A stretch of 24,620 nucleotides of DNA, taken from the IMG/VR virus record IMGVR_UViG_3300031706_000042, positions 1 to 24,620 of that record. One strand, given 5' to 3'. This stretch comes from a virus. Position numbers and translations under genes: made by a program. The notes beneath the pieces were generated by a model that had not been told where the DNA came from, made no database searches, and was given only the letters and a program-made list of their open reading frames with translations. Shown piece by piece: positions 15,694 through 22,805 of the stretch (within the stretch, counting starts at the first letter, position 1; the number at the start of each line of letters is the position of its first letter).

Positions 15694-16790
15694 AAATAGG
15701 GTTTATTGGTCTAGGTAAGTTAGGATTACCGTGTGCTGAAGTAATTGCTAAAAATGGCCATGTAGTATTAGGATACGATATAACACCGGTTAAGAGCAAC
15801 TACGTCATAGTTGAAGATTCTATCAAAGAAACTGTTACACCAGCAGACATAGTTTTTGTTGCTGTTCCTACTCCGCACGATCCTGCATATGACGGCAAGG
15901 CACCTACTTCACATTTACAGCCTAAAGACTTTGATTATAGTATTGTAAAAGATGTACTTGTGGAAGCAAACAAACATATGACAAATAATCAAATGATTGT
16001 ATTAATTAGTACAGTATTACCAGGTACAGTACGTAGAGAATTTGCACCACTAGTAACTAATACTAGATTTGTTTACAATCCATATTTAATTGCTATGGGC
16101 ACAGTTGCATGGGATATGGTCAATCCTGAAATGATTATGATTGGCACAGACGATGGTAGCGAAACAGGTGATGCAAAACAACTTGTAGATTTTTATAAAA
16201 CAATAATGGAAAACAATCCTCGCTACGTAATTGGCACCTGGGACGAATGCGAGTGTATTAAAGTTTTCTATAATACATTTATAAGCACTAAAATTGCCCT
16301 TGTAAACATGATACAAGACGTAGCAGTGCAACAGGGTAACATTAACGTAGACGTTGTTACAGACGCTTTGTCGCAAGCTACACAGCGTATTATAAGTCCG
16401 GCGTATATGACAGCAGGGATGGGAGATGGTGGCGGATGTCATCCTAGAGATAATATTGCTCTGCGTTTTCTAGCAGAGAAGCTAGATTTAGGATACGACA
16501 TGTTTGACGCAATAATGATAGCAAGAGAACAACAAGCACGGAACATGGCTATTGAAATTTTAAAACACGGCAATCGGATACAGTTTAGTAGCGACAGTTA
16601 TAAACCGGGTGTTGAATATACTGACGGTAGTTACAGTCTATTAGTGCAACATTATGTAAAAGAACTTGGCGGACAGATTGTTGATAGCAACCCGTTGGTG
16701 TATGTTTTAGTTCATCCAACTTGCAGGCCAATAAATAATGTATATAACTTCGATCCATGGAACAACTACGGAGTAAAGTATGAAACTTAG
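15690..16790 (+). CDS. UDP-glucose/GDP-mannose 6-dehydrogenase family, divergent
   Basis: The family oxidises the C6 hydroxyl of a nucleotide sugar to a carboxylate with two NAD+. The Rossmann motif is at the N-terminus (GFIGLGKLGLPCAEVIAKNG, residues 4-23, and Asp30 as the likely adenosine ribose contact). STVLPGT gives Thr108. The central helix has Lys191 and Asn195 in KVFYN. The catalytic loop GGGCHPRD has Cys250 and Asp254. These match the usual Thr, Lys, Asn, Cys and Asp of the family. The segment normally written NPEFLREG reads NPYLIAMGT (130-138), so both glutamates are replaced. The length of 366 aa is below the usual 400 or more, with a short C-terminal domain. The start overlaps the upstream stop as ATGA. 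The family call is strong, the substrate uncertain. Confidence 0.8.
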   Translation: MKIGFIGLGKLGLPCAEVIAKNGHVVLGYDITPVKSNYVIVEDSIKETVTPADIVFVAVPTPHDPAYDGKAPTSHLQPKDFDYSIVKDVLVEANKHMTNNQMIVLISTVLPGTVRREFAPLVTNTRFVYNPYLIAMGTVAWDMVNPEMIMIGTDDGSETGDAKQLVDFYKTIMENNPRYVIGTWDECECIKVFYNTFISTKIALVNMIQDVAVQQGNINVDVVTDALSQATQRIISPAYMTAGMGDGGGCHPRDNIALRFLAEKLDLGYDMFDAIMIAREQQARNMAIEILKHGNRIQFSSDSYKPGVEYTDGSYSLLVQHYVKELGGQIVDSNPLVYVLVHPTCRPINNVYNFDPWNNYGVKYET

Positions 16791-16995
16791 TTTGAGAGAA
16801 ATGCAAAAAGAAAGTGCTAGGGCATTAAGCTCAATGCAAGCAACAAACAACAACATCTACCAATTTAATAAACAAGCACATCACAACAGTCAAAATTGGT
16901 ATGCAGCAGTAATAGATTGGTATGTTAATGAGCACGGAGACTTGCCTAGTAAAGTTGGCCCAGGCAAAGATATTAAATTGGTGCTAGATGATTAA
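16780..16995 (+). CDS. Small unknown protein, 71 aa
   Basis: The ORF has GGAG at 16770-16773 six bases before its ATG, and it overlaps the previous gene by eleven bases and the next by one (TAATG). This tight packing favours a real gene. The product is soluble and charged, with an N-terminal helix (LREMQKESARALSSMQ), a Asn/Gln/His-rich middle and a Trp-containing segment NWYAAVIDWYVNEHGDLP. I recognise no domain, signal peptide or cysteine. A role as a partner or regulator of the neighbouring enzymes cannot be judged from sequence. Confidence 0.6.
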   Translation: MKLSLREMQKESARALSSMQATNNNIYQFNKQAHHNSQNWYAAVIDWYVNEHGDLPSKVGPGKDIKLVLDD

Positions 16996-18029
16996 TGAAA
17001 TATGCATTTATAGATGACATTCAATCGTGGGCAAAAACAGATATTAGTATGCTGCCAGAGATTGAAACACCCGATGATGTACAAATATATCCTATTGAAT
17101 ATTCTCCGGGGATAGACGAACCGATTGATCAATGGATACAATTAGTAATAGACGGAACAAATAAACAGTTTATTAAACACAATAATGTTAGAGTAGTACT
17201 TTTTGATTTATTTGAAGCAAGTAAATTTGTTTACAACGCTGCGAAATTATTAAACACCCATTTACAAAAGAAAATTTATGTAATAACTTGTGATCAATTA
17301 TTACCTAACCGGTCTACTAAAGATTTACATTTTATTTTTCATAACTTTTGGAGCGGTCGTATGCTTCCGTCTAAACGTGTATTATTTTCTAGCAAAAAAT
17401 TATATATAAATTGTACTAGAGTAGTACGCCCTCATAGAGCACAATTAATAGAAGAATTAATTAACAACAATCTTTTTGACTTAGGATATAACACAATAAG
17501 TGATAAAGGTGGCGAGTTAACAAATTATCTTAATAAGACTACAACGTCAAAGATTCCTGATCAAAAATTTGATGTATTAGATGTTAATAATTTAATTAAT
17601 ATAAATCCTAATAACTTTGTACCTATAAAACAATGTGAGAAATCTTTTGTGTATATTGCAACAGAAACATTGGTTGACAATAATCGACTGTTCTTTTCAG
17701 AAAAAGTTTACAAACCAATTGCAATTGGAATGCCGTTCATGGTATTAGGTAATCCTGGAACATTAAAATCTTTAAAACAAATGGGGTACAAGACTTTTGA
17801 TAAATGGTTTAACGAAGACTACGACAACGATATTAATTTAGCAGATCGAATAAAAATCATTACAGATAATTTAAACTATTATAGAAATTTTACAAAGCGT
17901 GAATTAGACGTTATAAGATTTGAAATGAAAGCAGTGACTACGCATAATCACAAAGTTTATAAGAAACGATGCGCAATCACTAATTTAGAAAAACTAAAGA
18001 CTGCTATACAAGGAATTATAAATGAATAA
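16995..18029 (+). CDS. GT10-like (fucosyltransferase-type) glycosyltransferase candidate
   Basis: The 344-aa protein has an N-terminal alpha/beta part (VRVVLFDLFEASKFVYNAAK, then IYVITCDQLLP) and a C-terminal block at about residues 217-265: SFVYIATETLVDNN, FFSEKVYKPIAIGMPFMVLG, NPGTLKSLKQMGYKTFDKWF. The block resembles the nucleotide-binding half of family-10 alpha-1,3-fucosyltransferases, with an EKxYxPIAxGxP core, and a widespread set of similar phage and giant-virus proteins of unproven activity. I infer a GT-B-type sugar transferase that completes the glycan made by the neighbouring genes. The start overlaps the previous stop by one base without a strong ribosome binding site, so its translation probably depends on coupling. 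The stop overlaps the next gene by eight bases. Confidence 0.5.
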   Translation: MKYAFIDDIQSWAKTDISMLPEIETPDDVQIYPIEYSPGIDEPIDQWIQLVIDGTNKQFIKHNNVRVVLFDLFEASKFVYNAAKLLNTHLQKKIYVITCDQLLPNRSTKDLHFIFHNFWSGRMLPSKRVLFSSKKLYINCTRVVRPHRAQLIEELINNNLFDLGYNTISDKGGELTNYLNKTTTSKIPDQKFDVLDVNNLININPNNFVPIKQCEKSFVYIATETLVDNNRLFFSEKVYKPIAIGMPFMVLGNPGTLKSLKQMGYKTFDKWFNEDYDNDINLADRIKIITDNLNYYRNFTKRELDVIRFEMKAVTTHNHKVYKKRCAITNLEKLKTAIQGIINE

Positions 18030-18456
18030 AGGAACTATTATAGTAGTTGATGCCTGGAAGCATTGTGAAAGACCTGATATAAGACGCTTTCCGTACATTG
18101 AACAGGAAGCAAAATTATTTGGTAGCTTTTTAAATCTACGTTTAAAAAATTTAAGATCAAGCTATACGATTGTGCATTGTGCAGACGGTAGAGAGACAAT
18201 GGACGAAATTAATACTTGGGAAGATATAGTAATCAATAAGATACACGAAACTCCGGATACCGGCGGCCCATACTACTTTTGTGGGTTTCATCTCGGACGC
18301 TGCATAGATAGAAAATATAACGAACTAGGCAGAACTTCACATATTATTGTAAATTTAAGTTTACTTTATCCTGGAGATGAGTATTATAAGATTGACAAAA
18401 CTAAAAATATGTGTTATAATACATATAGAGGTATGGAAAAATGCAGTATGATTTAA
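18022..18456 (+). CDS. Small protein with isochorismatase-like features, 144 aa
   Basis: The N-terminal strand TIIVVDAWKHC puts Asp10 where isochorismatase-like cysteine hydrolases have their catalytic Asp. The segment YYFCGFHLGRCID puts Cys94 where they have the nucleophile. A basic residue near 73 could be the Lys, but this is not certain. At 144 aa it is shorter than the usual 180-220 aa. Cysteines at 15, 53, 87, 94, 134 and 141 are numerous for this window outside the radical SAM genes. AAGGAAT is the ribosome binding site, and the start overlaps the previous stop by eight bases (ATGAATAA). The 3' end contains the consensus promoter at 18392-18420 and overlaps the next gene by sixteen bases. 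The family call is tentative, and hydrolase activity is unproven. Confidence 0.45.
   Translation: MNKGTIIVVDAWKHCERPDIRRFPYIEQEAKLFGSFLNLRLKNLRSSYTIVHCADGRETMDEINTWEDIVINKIHETPDTGGPYYFCGFHLGRCIDRKYNELGRTSHIIVNLSLLYPGDEYYKIDKTKNMCYNTYRGMEKCSMI
18392..18420 (+). promoter_or_regulatory. Full-consensus sigma70 promoter with extended -10
   Basis: TTGACA (18392-18397) and TATAAT (18415-18420) are separated by exactly 17 bases, and the -10 box is preceded by TGT, which makes an extended -10. The site lies within the last codons of the 144-aa gene, 20 bases before the ATG of the SGNH-like gene. Transcription would start near 18427, just at the AGAGGT ribosome binding site, so the leader is almost absent. 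The same layout is seen at 10640. Confidence 0.8.
18407..18426 (+). promoter_or_regulatory. Palindrome centred on the -10 box
   Basis: ATATGT (18407-18412) and ACATAT (18421-18426) form a perfect inverted repeat around the TATAAT box. In RNA the stem extends by a G-U and a U-A pair to eight pairs with a UAUA loop. It may be a repressor operator or a read-through hairpin. Unlike the one at 10648 it ends just before the ribosome binding site and does not contain it. It lies in coding sequence, so chance is possible. Confidence 0.45.
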
Positions 18457-19196
18457 TTAATTTAGGCGGTGGAAACGGTACTGGCGGAAATGCCTCCGGC
18501 ACAACAATTAACTTTCCAAGTTCGTCTGACCAAAAGATGTGGCAAAAACTAAAACGTCGAAAGGGTAAGAATTGGAAATATGCGAATCTTAGAAACGATC
18601 CTATAAAATTTACACATAATACTATGGGATACAGAACGCATGAATTTGACTTTGACAACGATGACGAATACATTATCCACATTGGGTGCAGTAATACATA
18701 CGGATTATACTTACATGAATCTGAACGTGCTTCGAATCTTATAGAAAAGAATTTAGATATAAAAACCTACAATTTAGGACAATGCGGCGGCAGTCCAAAT
18801 TATATTATGATGAATATAGCTAACCTATTATATAATGCATCAAAACGACCAAAGGCAGTAGTTATACAATGGCCAAAATCTATGAGACTAAATCTTCCGT
18901 ACACACATCCTAAAAGTGCTGTGATGCGTATACGCCCTACTGAAAATCAAAAGGGATTTGAATCCTTTATACGAGACGAAATTAACCCTTTAGAAACACA
19001 TTCTAAATGGTGCCACCAGCACACTTTAAATTTATTAAATAGTTTTGATATTACTGCTATTGAATATTGCGTAGATCACGAATCTAATTTGTACGGCACA
19101 ACTGAAATTGAACGACTAGATGTAGCATATGATAATAAACATATAGGCGCATTAACTAATGAAAGCATTTTTAACTATGTTAAGGAACAGTTATAG
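18441..19196 (+). CDS. SGNH/GDSL-like hydrolase or acyltransferase
   Basis: A Gly/Asn-rich N-terminal tail is followed at about residue 78 by IIHIGCSNTYGLYLHES. This fits block I of SGNH hydrolases, with Ser84 in GCSNTYG as nucleophile. NLGQCGGSPNYIMMNI fits the next blocks (Gly and Asn of the oxyanion hole). Near the C-terminus DNKHIGALTN supplies Asp231 and His234 as the DxxH part of the triad. The family cleaves or transfers ester-linked groups, often acetyl groups on sugars. Here it would add or remove an ester on a glycan; this is inferred from the neighbours. AGAGGT serves as ribosome binding site. It is the first gene after the promoter at 18392, and its stop overlaps the next start (TAGTG). 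Confidence 0.6.
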   Translation: MQYDLINLGGGNGTGGNASGTTINFPSSSDQKMWQKLKRRKGKNWKYANLRNDPIKFTHNTMGYRTHEFDFDNDDEYIIHIGCSNTYGLYLHESERASNLIEKNLDIKTYNLGQCGGSPNYIMMNIANLLYNASKRPKAVVIQWPKSMRLNLPYTHPKSAVMRIRPTENQKGFESFIRDEINPLETHSKWCHQHTLNLLNSFDITAIEYCVDHESNLYGTTEIERLDVAYDNKHIGALTNESIFNYVKEQL

Positions 19197-20260
19197 TGTA
19201 TAACTATGCCGATATAAGATCAATTCATCTTGAAGTAACACAAAACTGTCAAGCTAGTTGCCCTATGTGCGATCGCAACATGAATGGTAAAGGTATTAAT
19301 CCTCACATTAATTTAGATGAACTTAGTTTAGAAGATTGTAAAACGATATTCCTTCCAGAGTTTATTGCACAGCTAAACACAATGTTTATGTGCGGCAACT
19401 TGGGTGATCCTATTGTAGCACGAGATACATTAGAAATATTCAAATACTTTAGAGAGCATAACCCTAAGATGTGGTTAAGTATGAATACAAATGCAGGAGC
19501 AAAAAGTGTTGCTTGGTGGAAAGAGCTTGCACTAGTAATTAATAAAAAAGGTGCAGTTATATTCAGCGTAGACGGATTGCGTGATACCAATCATCTTTAT
19601 CGCCAAGGAGTAAACTGGGACAATGTAGAGCGCAACATGCAAGCGTTTATTAATGCCGGAGGCAGAGCACGTTGGGACTTCTTAATATTTGAACACAATC
19701 AACACCAAGTAGAAGAAGCAGAAGAACTTGCAACGTCTTGGGGTTGCGAAAAGTTTATGAAGAAAAAAACTGGACGATTCATCACCCAAGATTCAAAGAA
19801 GAAAGAATCTCATCAATCTCAGGACCGTAAAGGTAATAACTCTGCTGAACTTAAAAAACCAGATGCAAAGTATGTTAACAACGCACTTAGTAAGCAAGAA
19901 GTAATTATCAACAAGTACGGTACTATGGATGCTTACTATGATGCGGCACCTATCATTTGTAAAGTAAAGAAAGATAATAGCTTATTCATAACAGCAGAGG
20001 GCCTAGCGATGCCGTGTTGTTGGACTGCTGGACGTATGTATAAATGGTGGCACAAGGATCCTAAAGTAGAACAGATATGGGACTTTATTGATAAAGACGC
20101 CCTTGATGCACGTAACGGCTTAGAACAAGTATTTGCTACAGGTGCATTTGACAGAATACAAAACAGCTGGAATAAACCTAGTTGCAGTGACGGAAAACTT
20201 AAAGTGTGCGCTATGAAATGTGGCGCCGAGTTTGATCCTTTTGCAGAACAATTCAAATAA
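19196..20260 (+). CDS. Radical SAM enzyme with C-terminal auxiliary-cluster domain (1)
   Basis: The start is GTG overlapping the previous stop as TAGTG, with AAGGAA upstream. Near the N-terminus Cys18, Cys22 and Cys25 form the CxxxCxxC motif that binds the SAM-cleaving 4Fe-4S cluster. MFMCGNLGDPI is the following beta2 region, and FSVDGL and HNQHQ mark later strands. A basic linker (about 195-250) leads to a C-terminal set Cys255, Cys274, Cys275, Cys330, Cys338 and Cys342. This resembles the twitch or SPASM type of auxiliary Fe-S site. Such enzymes generate the 5'-deoxyadenosyl radical for oxidation, epimerisation or cross-linking of peptides and sugars. The substrate here is unknown; glycan genes next door suggest a sugar. 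It is the first of four paralogues in a row and is intact at 354 aa. Confidence 0.8.
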   Translation: MYNYADIRSIHLEVTQNCQASCPMCDRNMNGKGINPHINLDELSLEDCKTIFLPEFIAQLNTMFMCGNLGDPIVARDTLEIFKYFREHNPKMWLSMNTNAGAKSVAWWKELALVINKKGAVIFSVDGLRDTNHLYRQGVNWDNVERNMQAFINAGGRARWDFLIFEHNQHQVEEAEELATSWGCEKFMKKKTGRFITQDSKKKESHQSQDRKGNNSAELKKPDAKYVNNALSKQEVIINKYGTMDAYYDAAPIICKVKKDNSLFITAEGLAMPCCWTAGRMYKWWHKDPKVEQIWDFIDKDALDARNGLEQVFATGAFDRIQNSWNKPSCSDGKLKVCAMKCGAEFDPFAEQFK

Positions 20261-20271
20261 GTAGATATGCA

Positions 20272-21303
20272 ATGAATATAGATAATATTAAAAAAATAGA
20301 ACTTGAAATAACAAGTAATTGTAATGCAGCCTGTCCGGGGTGTGCAAGAACACAAAATATAGACTTATTTGATGTTGAAAGTTTTTATCTAGAAGATCTA
20401 AAACGATTATTTCCTACAGAAAGATATATTGCTAATAAGCAATTTAAATTTTGCGGAGTTCTCGGCGACCCGGCACTAAACAAAGACGCCGTGCTTATGA
20501 CAGAATATCTTACTAATTCCGGAGGATATTGTCAATGGAGCACAAATGGTGCATACCAAACAGCAGACTGGTGGAGCAAATTAGGACAAATTAGCAAAGA
20601 TACTAATCTAGTTGACGTTAGTTTTTGCGTAGATGGACACAAAGAAACTAATCATATCTATAGAGTTAGTACTAAGTGGAATGTACTTGAGCGAAATATG
20701 CAAGCATATAGTGATGCAGGAGGCAAGGCAACTTGGATCTTTATTGTATTTGACCACAACGAATATGAACTAGAGGCTGCAAGAGAACATGCAAAACGTT
20801 TAGGATTTACTTTTGCAACACGCACAGGAATGCGTAATAGCTATCATGATTGGGTAGCATTAATTGGTAAAAAGAATCAGCAAGAAAAGAAAGTTATAAC
20901 AACTACTGGTAAAAAAGAACACAGTAAAAAAGCACAAGTTGAACAGTTAGATAAAATTATTTTAGAAAATAAAGTCGACGAAAAAATTATCAACACCATC
21001 AAATGTAAACTAATACACGAAGGTGAAATATTCATTAGTGCAAAACAAGAACTTTGGCCTTGTTGTTTTCTATGGGATAGCGCATTTAAAAATAAGGAAA
21101 ACATACTTGATAAACTCAGTGAATATCAAACAGGTTGGAATAGTTTAAAGACAAACAGTATCGAAGACGTGTTAGTACATCCTTGGTTTGATAAAGTGTT
21201 AAGTGACAGCTGGGATCCTACACACAGCAAGCATATTACACGTTGTATCAGAACTTGTGCGTACAACAAGGCATATCAAAATGAAATAAAGGTAGAAGCA
21301 TAA
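20272..21303 (+). CDS. Radical SAM enzyme with C-terminal auxiliary-cluster domain (2)
   Basis: Cys17, Cys21 and Cys24 (SNCNAACPGCAR) form the radical SAM cluster motif. FCGVLGDPAL, FCVDGHKETNHIYR and FDHNEYE match the corresponding lines of the other copies. The C-terminal cysteines are Cys245, Cys264-265 and Cys325/Cys329 (CIRTC), with the same 19-residue step from the single Cys to the Cys pair as in copies 1 and 3. A Lys-rich linker (about 203-240) separates core and auxiliary domain. It starts eleven bases after copy 1 without a clear ribosome binding site, so re-initiation or coupling is likely. It ends directly before copy 3. The reaction is unknown. At 343 aa it appears intact. Confidence 0.8.
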   Translation: MNIDNIKKIELEITSNCNAACPGCARTQNIDLFDVESFYLEDLKRLFPTERYIANKQFKFCGVLGDPALNKDAVLMTEYLTNSGGYCQWSTNGAYQTADWWSKLGQISKDTNLVDVSFCVDGHKETNHIYRVSTKWNVLERNMQAYSDAGGKATWIFIVFDHNEYELEAAREHAKRLGFTFATRTGMRNSYHDWVALIGKKNQQEKKVITTTGKKEHSKKAQVEQLDKIILENKVDEKIINTIKCKLIHEGEIFISAKQELWPCCFLWDSAFKNKENILDKLSEYQTGWNSLKTNSIEDVLVHPWFDKVLSDSWDPTHSKHITRCIRTCAYNKAYQNEIKVEA

Positions 21304-22260
21304 ATGAGCTGGTCTAGTGAAACATTAGAATGGATTGATATTGAATTAACTAGTTTTTGCAACATTAAATGCAAAGGGTGTTTTCGAGTTATATCTAAAG
21401 AAGCAGATAAAATATTAAACAAATCCTATATAGACATTGATGTAATACGTAAACGTTTTCAAAAAGAAATGTTTCCTAGTATAAAGATTATTAATTTTTG
21501 TGGCAGTGTTGACGAGCCATGTAGTCATCCGCAATTTTTTGAAATTATAAAACATTTTGCTGATTGGGATTGTCACATTAATATTGCCACTAATGGTAGT
21601 TTGCGCACAGTAAAATGGTGGACAGAACTAGCTAGTATACTTCCTAGAAGTCATAAAGTAGTTTGGGGCATTGATGGTAGCGACGAGTTGTCAGAAGAGT
21701 ATAGAGAAGGTAGTAGTTTTAAGAAAGTACAACAGAACTACAGAGCATTTATAGCAGCAGGCGGCAGAGCTAATTGGCAATTTATTAGTTTTGAACATAA
21801 TGAACATCAGTTAGAAACAGCAAGACAGATAGCAAAAGACGAAGGCTTTATAGAGTTTAAAACTATTATAAGCCACAGAAAAGATTCAGGAGGCGTAAAA
21901 CATAAAAAAGTTGAAGCCCAAGAGTCGCCGTGTATTAGTTGTAAGTATTCTAACCAAAAACGTATTTTTGTAAATCATATGGGCAATGTTATACCATGTT
22001 GTCATTTGAATAGTAAGATGTTAGAATTTGCAGTAAATCCTAAACAAAAAGACCGTTTCGAAGAAATATTAGTTAAGCAGGATTATATGAATGATATTAA
22101 TCTTGCAAATGTTTCTTTAGATGAAGCAATGAATGGAAAAGTTTGGACAGAGATACAAAACAGTTGGACGGGTGATGATCGGATCGGCAAGTGTGTAAGC
22201 ACATGTAAGGAAAATAATCGAGATATTTTTATTAAAGAACAGTTGGGAGTTAAAAGATGA
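21304..22260 (+). CDS. Radical SAM enzyme with C-terminal auxiliary-cluster domain (3)
   Basis: The ATG directly follows the previous TAA. Cys19, Cys23 and Cys26 (SFCNIKCKGCFR) are the radical SAM motif. FCGSVDEPCSHP, WGIDGSDELSEEYR and FEHNEHQ match the pattern of the other copies. The auxiliary set is Cys210/Cys213 (CISCK), Cys232-233 and Cys297/Cys301 (CVSTC). The extra Cys210 is specific to this copy. It is the shortest at 318 aa and diverges from the others around DELSEEYR, where they read DTNHxYR. Its stop overlaps the following lyase-like gene by four bases (ATGA), so the two products are likely made together. Substrate unknown. Confidence 0.8.
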   Translation: MSWSSETLEWIDIELTSFCNIKCKGCFRVISKEADKILNKSYIDIDVIRKRFQKEMFPSIKIINFCGSVDEPCSHPQFFEIIKHFADWDCHINIATNGSLRTVKWWTELASILPRSHKVVWGIDGSDELSEEYREGSSFKKVQQNYRAFIAAGGRANWQFISFEHNEHQLETARQIAKDEGFIEFKTIISHRKDSGGVKHKKVEAQESPCISCKYSNQKRIFVNHMGNVIPCCHLNSKMLEFAVNPKQKDRFEEILVKQDYMNDINLANVSLDEAMNGKVWTEIQNSWTGDDRIGKCVSTCKENNRDIFIKEQLGVKR

Positions 22261-22805
22261 AATTTAGTGCTAGTTGTGGTGGTATACATTCTGTAGTAGG
22301 CAATGACTATACTTTTAAGGACGCAAGGGGCAAGTGCCCAGGAGATAGCGATCCTTTCTACGACCGTGATACAGGAGAACAACGTTGGGCTTATAAAGAA
22401 CGCAACGAAGCAAAAAGCCCACTACTACATCCTGGCAAGTATGAATTCCAGGCAGATGTTAGTATACACGCTGACAAAGTTCGTCATGCAGAATGGTACA
22501 GCATATTTCAAATACACAACGGTGTCCGCGACGGAATACCGCCTAGTATGTTTACGGTATTTCAGCATGGAAGATGGCATATTGATGGTCGAGATACTCA
22601 TGTAACTCCAAAACTAGAATTTGCTCTTAAAGTAAATTTAGAAATTAAGGAAAATTTTATTACTGTTGATTATTACGTTGATGAAGAATACCTGGGGTCG
22701 TCTAGAACGTACGAATTAGCACAACCTTTTATAAAATTTGGATTATACAGAATAAACGAATATTGTTCAGCAACACAAATATATAAAAATGTAAGAGTTA
22801 ATTAA
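22257..22805 (+). CDS. Jelly-roll polysaccharide-lyase-like protein
   Basis: The 182-aa protein looks like a small concanavalin-type beta-sandwich. KYEFQADVSIHAD is an opening strand pair, WYSIFQIHNGVRDG (from about residue 80) recalls the QxHG strand of heparin-lyase- and alginate-lyase-type enzymes, and FIKFGLYRINE (158-168) matches their KxGxYR strand, followed by TQIYKNVRV as the last strand. Those families cleave uronic-acid polysaccharides by beta-elimination or serve as sugar-binding modules. I could not fix the catalytic residues, so a lectin role is equally possible. No signal peptide is visible. GGGAG precedes the ATG, which overlaps the stop of radical SAM copy 3. The stop touches the start of copy 4. 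A uronate link to the dehydrogenase at 15690 is an inference. Confidence 0.5.
   Translation: MKFSASCGGIHSVVGNDYTFKDARGKCPGDSDPFYDRDTGEQRWAYKERNEAKSPLLHPGKYEFQADVSIHADKVRHAEWYSIFQIHNGVRDGIPPSMFTVFQHGRWHIDGRDTHVTPKLEFALKVNLEIKENFITVDYYVDEEYLGSSRTYELAQPFIKFGLYRINEYCSATQIYKNVRVN

Noticed and set aside
16730-16737. AATAAATA as a late promoter for the 71-aa gene
   Set aside because: It lies inside the dehydrogenase gene as ordinary Ile-Asn-Asn codons, 42 bases before the start, without the spacing seen at 3531 and 8138.
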